7,222 nucleotides of DNA from an uncultured bacterium (GCA_937936675.1 CALDDL010000064.1:1-7222), one strand, 5' to 3'; shown: positions 1-7,119, counted from the first letter of the stretch. Notes: generated by a model from the letters alone, not told the origin. Program-made: numbers and translations.

Positions 1-3000
1 CCTTTAGTAATTTCTAAAGGTGAAGCAGCATAATAGCCGCTATTATATCCCCAAACCGAAGAGACACTATTTGAGAAAATAGCAGCAGGAGACATATTTG
101 GAAGCATTACCGGTACTGAAACCAAGTTCCAACCGGAATTAAGTTCGTATTGCTTTGTTTGGAATTTTTTGCATATTATTTTTACCGATGTAATACTTTC
201 ATCGGAAATCTCGATAAAATCGGTTTCCATCATATTTATATCAAAAGCAGCCCCGTTCAAGTCAGAAATTTTAATGAGGATATCGCCCGGAAATTCATTT
301 GGATTCCATCTTAATTTTATTGGGTCGGTTCCGCTTCCTCTTTGGAAATTTATTATCCATTCGATTCTCTCCACAGAATCATTTCTGAAATCGCGGACTG
401 AGAAATCACCTTCGCCCGGAATTGCAAAACGAAGATCAATCTTCCCTGGTTGCGGAGCTGATTGGAGAGCAGATTCAAAAATATTTTGGTCAATTCCATC
501 GGTAGCATTTGGATGAGTGCCAAAGAAACCCGAGAACAGATCGGCGCCGTCTTCAACTCTTATCTGTGAGTACCAAGTGAGTTCAGGTGACTTATTATCA
601 AAAAATACAGGTTGTAAATTTAATTGTGTTTCATCCTCTAATAAAAGTACTCTATCACCATTTGGACCGCCGGATCCCACATTGCCTTCCCATCCGCCAT
701 TAAGTGCTGTTTGAGAATTTGTAAAGAATTTATATGTATAATTAGAAATATTTGTTAAAGATAAAGTGGCCGAAAAAATTCCATTACCATCAGGATCAGT
801 CATTGGTTCTTCAGCCCAGCCATTAAATGACCCTCTGAGAAATATTCCATCGGTTAGTGGATCAAATTTCCCTTCGAGATGTTGAATTCTCATATCGACA
901 TTAAATTCTATATCACAAAGACTACCTGCAGGACCTAGCACCGTACCCCAATCACCGCAGATCCATATCTTCCCGTTATTAAGAGTAATTCTTTTTAACC
1001 TATTTCTTGTGCCGCTTTCAATTATATCAAAGGTATTTCCACCATCGGTTGAATGAATTATTAGACCATTATTACCAACAATATAAAATTCAGTAGCCGA
1101 AACCATTTTTACATCATATAAAGTTTCATTAAATTCATAATGCTGATTCCAGTTTTCACCACCATCGGTGGTTGTAAGTAAATTTCCATTCTCACCAACA
1201 GCAACCCCATTATTATAATCGAAGAAATCTATCCCAAATAATTGCCAACCTTTGTAGTTATGGAAAGTGATCGAGTAATTGTTTCCTGCATCCGTAGTTT
1301 TAAATATGGCACCTTGATCACCAACGGCATAGATTGTATTGTGGTCTAACATTATCACACGGTTGAACCTTCTCTCACCTGTATAAATATGGGTTCCATT
1401 AGCCCCATTATCTCTGCTGATAATAATCTCTCCATCTCCGCAAAAAACTCCATTATTAAAATCAAAAAAATCGAGATCGCGCCAATTTTGATTTGGGAAA
1501 TCTTCATGTCCCCAAGTTACGCCACCATCCATTGACTTGACAATTATATGATCGCCGAGAGTGGCAATTTGAGATGTGCCAACTGCTTCTATTGCATAAA
1601 TTTCTCTATAAAATGGAATTGCATTAACGTATTCCCAATTGTTTCCAAAGTCCGATGATCTAAATATATCTGTACCGACAGCATAAGCAGTTCCGTTGCT
1701 AGTGAATTCCATATCATTAAAATGTCCCCCAACATTTGCTTTTTTAATAAAGTTTGGAGAAACCGGAGGAGTAGTAAATTGACCAAAAGATTGAATAGCG
1801 CCATAAGTGCTTTCTAAAGTTACTCTTACATTATATTGTGTATTAGGAGTAAGACCCTCAAGTTTATCTGAATTTATCCAATAATTCCAAAATACCGGGA
1901 GAAAGCTTTGATCCGGGAGTGAATTATTATAAGAATAATCGGTAGAGTATTCAAACTTTATAGTAATATTATTGCCATTAGAAGCTGCTTCAATAGCAAT
2001 TCTAGCATCATTACTGAATAGATCTGAATTATTAACTCTCCAACTTAATTCAGGCGGTGATATCTGCCATAATTTTAATTTTATTTTATAGGTACCTCTA
2101 TCGACAGATTCTGTAATTTCAGAATTCTTATTCCCTTTAATAGAACTGTTCATATCAGTGTACCAATTCCATAGATTGGAAATACGTATATAATATTCAC
2201 CCGTTTCAGGGAGAACATGAATAATTCGCTGACGCTGAAAATTACCTAAATATTCCTGAGAGCTATTTATTTGGTTTTTATTTACATCAAAAAGAAACAG
2301 CATCCCGGATAAATTTGAGTTAAGTGTGTTTGCTTCAATATCAATTGTATCCCCTGCATTTCCTGTGAATTTATAAATATCAAAATCCTCTGGAACTGAA
2401 ATTTCTCCGGTTATTATACTTCCTATCTGAGTCTGATTAGCCATAGAAAATCCATTATTATCTTCCGATTCAATAGTATAGTTTTGGTTTGTAATAATAA
2501 ATGGGTCTCTATTTCTATATGAATAGAATTGATTATCAACATCACTAATTTTTAAATAACAGTTTCCACTTTCTATATTTGGGACTGTCCAGTTATAAGT
2601 TTGGTTAGCAGGGACAGATGCCTCGACAACTGAATAATTAGTACCGTCGCTACTAAACTCAATTTTAATATTTGTCGCACCGATATAGTTCCATTGAATA
2701 GGAACGATAGCAGCAGGAGCGAATATATTATTTGCTTTAGGAGAAGTAAGAATCAAATATTTATCATCGGTCCAAGTATTGCCCCAGCGTTGAGGATTAT
2801 TCCATGATTGGTCTTGATTATTATTAGAAAAGAAAAGCAATCCTTCACGAATTCCGCTGACATCTTGGTCATTAATATTAAAATCTATTGGAATTTTCAG
2901 TCCGGGCTGAGGAACGAAAATTTTATCCTTTTGATCCCCAAAATTATCTCTCATCAAAGCTAGGTCTGAAAGAGGGATTTTAGCCTCTACTGCATATCCG

Positions 3001-5060
3001 GAAGGAAAGGTTTCAAACCACCCATAATTAGCACCCGGCGAGAGTATATTATTAATAAGCATCGTATTATTGCCGCTGCTTAAAGAATACTTATTAAACC
3101 GAAGTTGATAATCAGGGAAATCGCCTCTTTGATAGCTATCATGCTGCAAGCCAAGAAGATTATATAATCCGATCATCAATTCAGGCGAATCATTTTCATA
3201 AGAATTAAAAGCCGCATCAGGGAAGACAAGATCATCTTCAATATCAAAGGCGACATATAAATATTTATCATCAACAGCAATTCTGGCTTCGGCTGAAAGA
3301 TCATTATCATTATCAATTTGAAAAGGAGGTAATGTGAAACCGGTATTATTACTTAGTTTTATTTCAATCGGTTGATAAGCACCCCATTCGGAGAGGTTGC
3401 CATCTGCATTGAAATCAGTAGGCGGATTGAGTGAGATAACTCCTATCCCTTTTGCCATATTTGTGATAGAATTAGCAAAAGTGAAAGGTCCTGCGTTACC
3501 CGATAAATCAACGCATCGGATACCATAATAATAAGTAACATTGGCATCAACTTTCGGTGAACGTAAATAGTGGATTGCGTTGCCAACATTCTCATAATAG
3601 AATCCGATCAATTCAACACCCTGATCGGATGGTGAATTAAATGCGCTATGTGAACCATAAATAAAATACATTTCACCCGAATCTTCATTGGTTACATCAT
3701 CCCAAGTGAAAGTATTAGAATATGTGGAAGCATTTACGGTGAAATTGCCCGGTGCATCCGGGACTTCAGTATCAAGTGCCTGACCACCCTGCTGAAGTAA
3801 ATCGAAGAAAATCGTACCGCTAAATAATTCTCCTTTTGGACCAGAGGAAGTTCCGCCGGCAGCAAGTTCAATTCCATAGCTTTTTATTTTATCATAATTA
3901 AAAACATTATCACCAAGTTCCCCGCCGAAATATTGAGCGAATCCATCCGAAGGAAGAATATAACCACCAAATGGAGCGGTAACAACTCCTTGTTTAAGTG
4001 GTAATACATATCGAGTCCAACCCGTTGCTTGGGATAGATTTATGGGTAGTCTTATACGCCAAGTCTCATCCTCACCCGTATTATCTTCAACAATATAAAA
4101 ATTCAGGTCTAATCGTTCGGTATTTGGGGAAGCATGCGGAATTTCATTTTTAATATAAATTACCAAGTTAGATCTATATTCAAAATCTTGAGGCTTTGGA
4201 ATATCTTTATATACTCTTATATATCCGCCCCAATCCTGCGAAGCATTAACTGTGTAATTCAATTGCAATGAAGTGGCACCTTCAATTTTATCATTCACAT
4301 TATCGGTTAATTGAACCGAGCCTTGATCTGCTGCACCAGCCCACGACATATCATCGATATTGAAAAAACCCGAGGCTGTATTATCGAAAGTAGTGAATGG
4401 TGGATATTTGTTTCCAACTAATTCCCATTTATCGAGTAAAATAGAACCTGATGCAGTGGGATTAGGAGTGCCTCCTCCGGATGTATTAAAAACAAATGCC
4501 CACTCGAAACTTTTGATTTTATCCAAATCAAGCATCCCATTGCCATTTGCAAATTGATTGACGAATCCGGTTGTAGGATCGTTAGTAACGTTTAATGGAA
4601 TTTGTACATTAATCCAGTTCCCGGAATTGTCTGCAAGATCAATAGGCAAATGTTGTATCCACGTATCTGTATTGGAGTTTTCATCGTAATCAACTAATTT
4701 TAGCTCTAAATGAGTAGTACCATTTTTAGATAGAGCAACAGGTGAGAGGACTTTAATCCATAATGATATATATTCACCTGCTGTGAAATCGTAATAACCT
4801 GAGATCGGATTAGTAGCTTTTACTATAAATCCACCCCAAGAATCGCCTGCTCCAATTGTATAATCCATTCTTAATGCACCCTGTCCATCATGGGACTCAG
4901 ATACATCTGTTAGGTTCAATTGAGCCAATGGACTATTACTCCACATAATATCGAGATTCCAGAAATTATTTGCTACCGAATTATCACAATTTTGGAATAC
5001 CCATTGGGCATTTAATGAAACGGAGAGGAATAGAATTAGAAAAAAGAAAATCTTTTTCAT
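1..5060 (-). CDS. Giant secreted multi-domain carbohydrate-binding protein, probable T9SS cargo (3' end missing)
   Basis: The frame is open from ATG at 5060 to the left edge: 1,686 full codons and no stop. I checked frame continuity at several points. Residues 1-18 form a signal peptide (MKKIFFFLILFLSVSLNA, then QW). Domains in order: two tandem jelly-roll CBM-like modules (about 20-217 and 218-430); FnIII-like (432-538); CBM9-like (545-770, EW at 558-559); Ig-like (770-850); pre-peptidase C-terminal (PPC) domain (863-1002); FnIII-like (1003-1103); Asp-box propeller (1104-1375); CBM20/AMPK-CBM-like (1382-1488, RGSFNGW at 1409-1415); a module with ATDGID at 1519-1524; and GWNLVSVP at 1643-1650, a module that usually precedes a T9SS sorting domain. 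No catalytic domain is visible. Inferred role: glycan binding at the cell surface or outside the cell. AGGG at 5068-5071 lies 7 nt before the ATG. The sorting domain itself would be off-window, so T9SS export is inferred. An unrecognised enzyme domain beyond the edge cannot be excluded. Confidence 0.9.
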   Translation of the reverse strand, partial: MKKIFFFLILFLSVSLNAQWVFQNCDNSVANNFWNLDIMWSNSPLAQLNLTDVSESHDGQGALRMDYTIGAGDSWGGFIVKATNPISGYYDFTAGEYISLWIKVLSPVALSKNGTTHLELKLVDYDENSNTDTWIQHLPIDLADNSGNWINVQIPLNVTNDPTTGFVNQFANGNGMLDLDKIKSFEWAFVFNTSGGGTPNPTASGSILLDKWELVGNKYPPFTTFDNTASGFFNIDDMSWAGAADQGSVQLTDNVNDKIEGATSLQLNYTVNASQDWGGYIRVYKDIPKPQDFEYRSNLVIYIKNEIPHASPNTERLDLNFYIVEDNTGEDETWRIRLPINLSQATGWTRYVLPLKQGVVTAPFGGYILPSDGFAQYFGGELGDNVFNYDKIKSYGIELAAGGTSSGPKGELFSGTIFFDLLQQGGQALDTEVPDAPGNFTVNASTYSNTFTWDDVTNEDSGEMYFIYGSHSAFNSPSDQGVELIGFYYENVGNAIHYLRSPKVDANVTYYYGIRCVDLSGNAGPFTFANSITNMAKGIGVISLNPPTDFNADGNLSEWGAYQPIEIKLSNNTGFTLPPFQIDNDNDLSAEARIAVDDKYLYVAFDIEDDLVFPDAAFNSYENDSPELMIGLYNLLGLQHDSYQRGDFPDYQLRFNKYSLSSGNNTMLINNILSPGANYGWFETFPSGYAVEAKIPLSDLALMRDNFGDQKDKIFVPQPGLKIPIDFNINDQDVSGIREGLLFFSNNNQDQSWNNPQRWGNTWTDDKYLILTSPKANNIFAPAAIVPIQWNYIGATNIKIEFSSDGTNYSVVEASVPANQTYNWTVPNIESGNCYLKISDVDNQFYSYRNRDPFIITNQNYTIESEDNNGFSMANQTQIGSIITGEISVPEDFDIYKFTGNAGDTIDIEANTLNSNLSGMLFLFDVNKNQINSSQEYLGNFQRQRIIHVLPETGEYYIRISNLWNWYTDMNSSIKGNKNSEITESVDRGTYKIKLKLWQISPPELSWRVNNSDLFSNDARIAIEAASNGNNITIKFEYSTDYSYNNSLPDQSFLPVFWNYWINSDKLEGLTPNTQYNVRVTLESTYGAIQSFGQFTTPPVSPNFIKKANVGGHFNDMEFTSNGTAYAVGTDIFRSSDFGNNWEYVNAIPFYREIYAIEAVGTSQIATLGDHIIVKSMDGGVTWGHEDFPNQNWRDLDFFDFNNGVFCGDGEIIISRDNGANGTHIYTGERRFNRVIMLDHNTIYAVGDQGAIFKTTDAGNNYSITFHNYKGWQLFGIDFFDYNNGVAVGENGNLLTTTDGGENWNQHYEFNETLYDVKMVSATEFYIVGNNGLIIHSTDGGNTFDIIESGTRNRLKRITLNNGKIWICGDWGTVLGPAGSLCDIEFNVDMRIQHLEGKFDPLTDGIFLRGSFNGWAEEPMTDPDGNGIFSATLSLTNISNYTYKFFTNSQTALNGGWEGNVGSGGPNGDRVLLLEDETQLNLQPVFFDNKSPELTWYSQIRVEDGADLFSGFFGTHPNATDGIDQNIFESALQSAPQPGKIDLRFAIPGEGDFSVRDFRNDSVERIEWIINFQRGSGTDPIKLRWNPNEFPGDILIKISDLNGAAFDINMMETDFIEISDESITSVKIICKKFQTKQYELNSGWNLVSVPVMLPNMSPAAIFSNSVSSVWGYNSGYYAASPLEITK
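936..1751 (-). other. Asp-box (BNR/Ycf48-like) beta-propeller domain inside the giant protein
   Basis: Six S/T-x-D-x-G-x-x-W/F/Y Asp-box motifs recur every 39-42 residues: SSDFGNNW (1135), SMDGGVTW (1176), SRDNGANG (1215), TTDAGNNY (1255), TTDGGENW (1297) and STDGGNTF (1337). Each is followed by a strand of the type 'xDFFDxNNGVAVGENG', as in the Ycf48/HCF136 family and in many secreted T9SS proteins. The third box lacks the usual aromatic residue. The domain probably serves as a structural or protein/glycan-binding platform. Asp boxes are normally structural, so no sialidase activity is implied. Confidence 0.8.
3771..4409 (-). repeat. Tandem CBM-like module, copy 2 (residues 218-430)
   Basis: This is the second copy of the N-terminal module. 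FFNIDDMSW, YTVNASQDWGGYI, DKIKSYGIEL and GTIFFDLL align with FWNLDIMW, YTIGAGDSWGGFI, DKIKSFEW and SILLDKWEL of copy 1. The copies differ clearly at most other positions, so the duplication is old rather than recent. An FnIII-like domain opening with EVPDAPGNF follows directly. Confidence 0.6.
4410..5003 (-). repeat. Tandem CBM-like module, copy 1 (residues 20-217)
   Basis: This is the first of two adjacent homologous modules in the giant protein. Landmarks in order are an FxN-rich start, FWNLDIMW, a central YTIGAGDSWGGFI, a long beta-rich stretch, DKIKSFEW and a closing SILLDKWEL. Copy 2 has matching landmarks in the same order. The pattern fits a jelly-roll carbohydrate-binding fold of the CBM11/CIA30 type. 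That family assignment is inferred from the motif pattern, not from a search. Confidence 0.6.
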
Positions 5061-5088
5061 GGCTGCACCCTATTTATGTAATAAAAAA

Positions 5089-5117
5089 ATTATTTCTATA
5101 ATTACTTTTATTTACAA
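5089..5117 (-). promoter_or_regulatory. Possible sigma-70-type promoter of the giant gene
   Basis: Read on the minus strand, TTGTAA (5117-5112, 4/6 match to TTGACA) and AATAAT (5094-5089, 5/6 match to TATAAT) are separated by exactly 17 nt. This would give a 5' leader of roughly 20 nt before the ATG at 5060. The region is very AT-rich, so chance matches are likely, and Bacteroidota-type promoters often follow a different consensus. Confidence 0.2.
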
Positions 5118-5142
5118 GAAAACTCGAATACGAATTAATGAA

Positions 5143-5249
5143 AGGGCGCCGAAGGTATTGATTTTATTGATCGGGGATGCCACACTCGGATAAAGAGATG
5201 CGAAACACTTTTGAGAAAATGGGATATGCCAAGTCATGAATTGCGCCCT
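5143..5249. other. GC-rich intergenic island bounded by a 7-bp inverted repeat (possible MITE-like element or structured RNA)
   Basis: AGGGCGC (5143-5149) and GCGCCCT (5243-5249) are perfect reverse complements bounding 107 bp with about 46% GC. The stretch to its right (5250-5337) has only about 20% GC. The island contains two similar direct words, GGGGATGCC (5173-5181) and GGGATATGCC (5221-5230). ATATGCC recurs at 5255-5261 just outside. A short CATGA/TCATG inverted pair (5235-5239, 5249-5253) sits at the right edge. No convincing coding potential is seen. It could be a small non-autonomous repeat, a REP-like element or a folded RNA. Nothing here decides between these. Confidence 0.35.
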
Positions 5250-5337
5250 CATGTATATGCCTATCTTTTTTTACGATGATTATAAAGTGAATATAAAAAA
5301 TTATTTCGTTTATGGGAATAAAAATCTTTTAAAAATA

Positions 5338-5895
5338 TTAGTATATTCCGACACGATATCTTCTCATTTCTTTATCGAGTGTCTTTGCTCCGGGGAAAAT
5401 CTTTTCTAAAAATTTCCAATATTCTGCGGAATGATTATGATGAACCGTATGCGCAAGTTCGTGCATAATTATATAATCGATTAATCGATTGGGCAGACGG
5501 ATTAAATTAATATTGAGATTAATATTATTTTTTGATGAACAGCTTCCCCATTTCGTCTTATGATTCTTGAGGCGGATATCATTGACTTTGAGATTATGAA
5601 TTTTTGCAAGCTCTCTTACACGTGCCGGCAAATATTCCTTAGCCTCTTTACGCATTAGCTTTAATAGCTCATCGCTTACGGGTGTTTTATCTTTCTCTAT
5701 TTTCTTGATTCGGGCTAAGAACTTATTTACTCTTTCACGATTGGAATCCAAATATTCTGCAGCATATTTAATTGACATTAGATATGGTACGGTTACAACG
5801 AGATGCTCGAACGGTTTATATGATAGCTTAAGATGCTTCGCTCTTTTATTTTTTCTAAATTCAGTTTTTCCTATTTCGGGAAGTTCGATTATCAA
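5338..5895 (-). CDS. YgjP-like (DUF45, M48-type) zinc metallopeptidase family protein
   Basis: This 185-residue protein has the hallmarks of the YgjP/SprT-like family. An N-terminal beta-rich region (about 8-36, KNKRAKHLKLSY) is followed by a helical linker. WGSCSS at 116-121 comes next, and then the zinc-binding HELAH at 145-149 with a third ligand, H155, in the context HSAEYW. H145, H149 and H155 should bind zinc, with E146 as the general base. The protein has no signal peptide and is likely cytoplasmic. Family substrates are poorly defined, so no specific reaction is claimed. The start is TTG at 5895: an in-frame TAG lies four codons upstream (5907-5905), and the first in-frame ATG (residue 40) would remove the conserved N-terminal strands. 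AGAGAA just upstream is a weak ribosome-binding site. The gene is codirectional with its neighbours but separated from them by 277 and 197 bp, so it is probably transcribed alone. Confidence 0.92.
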   Translation of the reverse strand: MIIELPEIGKTEFRKNKRAKHLKLSYKPFEHLVVTVPYLMSIKYAAEYLDSNRERVNKFLARIKKIEKDKTPVSDELLKLMRKEAKEYLPARVRELAKIHNLKVNDIRLKNHKTKWGSCSSKNNINLNINLIRLPNRLIDYIIMHELAHTVHHNHSAEYWKFLEKIFPGAKTLDKEMRRYRVGIY

Positions 5896-5959
5896 ACGGG
5901 TTCTCTATTAAATAATTATCGGGTATAAAGATAAGATTTTAGAAAAATAATTACCTTCC

Positions 5960-5997
5960 AAAAAATTGCCCTGCCAAGAAATTAATCCCGGCAGGGC
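5960..5997 (-). terminator. Intrinsic terminator downstream of the DUF932-like gene
   Basis: On the minus strand, an 8-bp perfect GC-rich stem (GCCCTGCC at 5997-5990 paired with GGCAGGGC at 5975-5968) encloses a 14-nt loop. It is followed by AA and six Ts (5965-5960). It lies about 95 bp past the stop of the gene ending at 6093 and before the start of the peptidase gene, so it should separate the two transcripts. Confidence 0.75.
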
Positions 5998-6008
5998 GCC
6001 CTCAAGAT

Positions 6009-6024
6009 GACTGTAACTACAGTC
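6009..6024. repeat. Perfect short inverted repeat GACTGTA-AC-TACAGTC
   Basis: This 16-bp perfect inverted repeat can fold as a 6-bp stem with a 4-nt loop. It sits 11 bp from the terminator stem, between it and the stop codon at 6093. On the plus strand it is followed by GGAATTTTT, so it could act as a weak terminator in that direction and shield the minus-strand gene from antisense reading. It may instead be an operator or part of a repeat element that includes the neighbouring AGGGCGCCCT palindrome (5993-6002). Confidence 0.5.
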
Positions 6025-6092
6025 GGAATTTTTATTTAATTGAATATACTCGCTGCTTACTATACTAAAATTAGTCTTATCGCGAATCTGTT

Positions 6093-7055
6093 CTATTTGT
6101 ATGAATCAAGAAAATTTCCCGCATATTCCTCCAAAAATAGTCTCCTTTGACCACCTGTTTCTTTTGAAAACGACATTATTTCCTTAAAGCATTCATATAG
6201 AGTGGAGCGTTCCGATAAATTCCGGAAAATTTCATTTGATACTTTCATTCCCGTTACTTTACTTAATCTGTATTTTTCATCTTTAATATCTCGGATTTTA
6301 GTTTTGGATAAATCTGAAAGCGAAGTAGAAATTAGATTCAAATTTTCTTTTTCGGTTTCAATTGCAGTAATCAATTCTTCCGAAAAAGTTACCCTCCTCG
6401 GTCCGTAATGTGTTATCCGGTTAGTATCTCTGTTATTTGTAACCAAAGCACCATTAGAACAAGAATACCCGCTTATATAACTAAAAATTGCGAGTGAATG
6501 AAATCCCGTTTCAGAATTGATAATATTAATTCCATAACTAAAATTATCACCTTCTATCGGCATAATATTTTTACCCGTTTCAATATAAAACCGTGTAAAA
6601 TAATCGTTTTTCTCGACCGATGAAACCTTATATTTTTCCAGAATGCCCATTAAACTATTATCGGATATTTCTATAAAATTTTTAGAAGTGATAGTAATAG
6701 CACTTAAATTTTCCAAGTGAACAGTTACGGGAATCGATTTTATATTTATCAAGTAATCATTAAGAACCGAGACTAAAGTTTCGCGATTAAGATACCGAAA
6801 CTGCGAACTCGGGAAATGAAACCATCTGAATAATTTCATTACAAAACTTTTTCTTACCGGATAATATTCCAAACTTCCTTCATTATAAATTGTTATAAAC
6901 ACTTTATTTGATTCAAAATCGAGCTTTATATTTTCCGGATTGGTGCTAATTTTTTTTATAGCTCTATTTTGAAGATAATTTTTCATTTCATTTATAGATA
7001 GACGCAATTCAGGTCCATCTTCAAGTATATCAAGCATTACATCCATTCCTCTCAT
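6093..7055 (-). CDS. DUF932-like (phage/plasmid-like) protein
   Basis: This 320-residue soluble protein has no signal peptide or membrane segment. Its central block, NIINSETGFHSLAIF (177-191) then YSCSNGALV (197-205) and ITHYGP (214-219), resembles the conserved core of the DUF932 / TIGR03299 phage/plasmid-like family: NSxxG, then CSNG, then a basic/histidine turn. The C-terminus (284-316, with STLYECFKEI, QRRLFLEEYAG and a final FL) resembles the helical end of that family. A charged helical linker (225-265) joins the two. The molecular function of the family is not established, and members are often found on plasmids, phages and islands. The start is uncertain: ATG at 7055 gives the longest form, but ATG at 7037 (residue 7) has AGAGGA 9 nt upstream and is better supported. 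The gene is divergent from the partial gene at 7149 and has its own terminator at 5960-5997. Confidence 0.8.
   Translation of the reverse strand: MRGMDVMLDILEDGPELRLSINEMKNYLQNRAIKKISTNPENIKLDFESNKVFITIYNEGSLEYYPVRKSFVMKLFRWFHFPSSQFRYLNRETLVSVLNDYLINIKSIPVTVHLENLSAITITSKNFIEISDNSLMGILEKYKVSSVEKNDYFTRFYIETGKNIMPIEGDNFSYGINIINSETGFHSLAIFSYISGYSCSNGALVTNNRDTNRITHYGPRRVTFSEELITAIETEKENLNLISTSLSDLSKTKIRDIKDEKYRLSKVTGMKVSNEIFRNLSERSTLYECFKEIMSFSKETGGQRRLFLEEYAGNFLDSYK
7047..7052 (-). promoter_or_regulatory. Shine-Dalgarno-like site favouring an internal start of the DUF932-like gene
   Basis: AGAGGA on the minus strand ends 9 nt before the ATG at 7037-7035. The first ATG (7055) has no purine-rich site just upstream (the preceding bases read AATACCGC). 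The true N-terminus may therefore be MLDILEDG, six residues shorter than the longest form. Confidence 0.4.
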
Positions 7056-7104
7056 GCGGTATTAATTAATAATTGAAAAATAAATGAAGAAGCGGAGGAA
7101 AGAG

Positions 7105-7119
7105 TATCATTAAATGATA
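7105..7119. promoter_or_regulatory. 15-bp perfect palindrome in a divergent intergenic region, operator candidate
   Basis: TATCATT-A-AATGATA is a perfect inverted repeat with a one-base centre. It lies in the 93-bp gap between the minus-strand DUF932-like gene and the plus-strand gene starting at 7149. A dimeric helix-turn-helix regulator could bind it and control both genes. Six Ts follow on the plus strand, but the stem is too AT-rich and the loop too small for a convincing terminator. Confidence 0.35.

Noticed and set aside
169..714. Open frames on the plus strand opposite the 3' part of the giant gene
   Set aside because: They are antisense to a long frame with clear domain motifs, have no ribosome-binding sites, and read as low-complexity shadow peptides.
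936..1751. Possible sialidase (neuraminidase) because of Asp boxes
   Set aside because: Asp boxes are structural and occur in many propellers. No sialidase FRIP motif or catalytic arginine/glutamate arrangement is seen, and the repeat wording fits Ycf48-like domains better.
1589..1804. Leucine-rich 71-codon minus-strand frame
   Set aside because: It overlaps the Asp-box propeller region in another frame. The propeller frame has regular motif spacing, and this one has none.
4360..4557. 65-codon plus-strand frame
   Set aside because: It lies antisense within the CBM-like tandem modules, with no supporting signals.
5177..5239. 20-codon plus-strand frame (starting MPHSDKEMRN) inside the GC-rich island
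   Set aside because: It is very short, GGGG abuts the ATG with no spacing for a ribosome-binding site, and it resembles no protein I know. The base composition is better explained by a repeat or RNA element.
5061..5337. Riboswitch upstream of the giant gene
   Set aside because: The terminal inverted repeat could close a multi-branched RNA, but I could not match the internal bases to any riboswitch class I know, so only an unspecified element is reported.
7061..7070. ATTAATTAAT palindrome upstream of the DUF932-like gene
   Set aside because: It is purely A/T and expected by chance in such AT-rich intergenic DNA.
7084..7113. Tiny plus-strand frame reading MKKRRKEYH before the palindrome
   Set aside because: It has only nine codons and no ribosome-binding site; its basic composition follows from the purine-rich tract.
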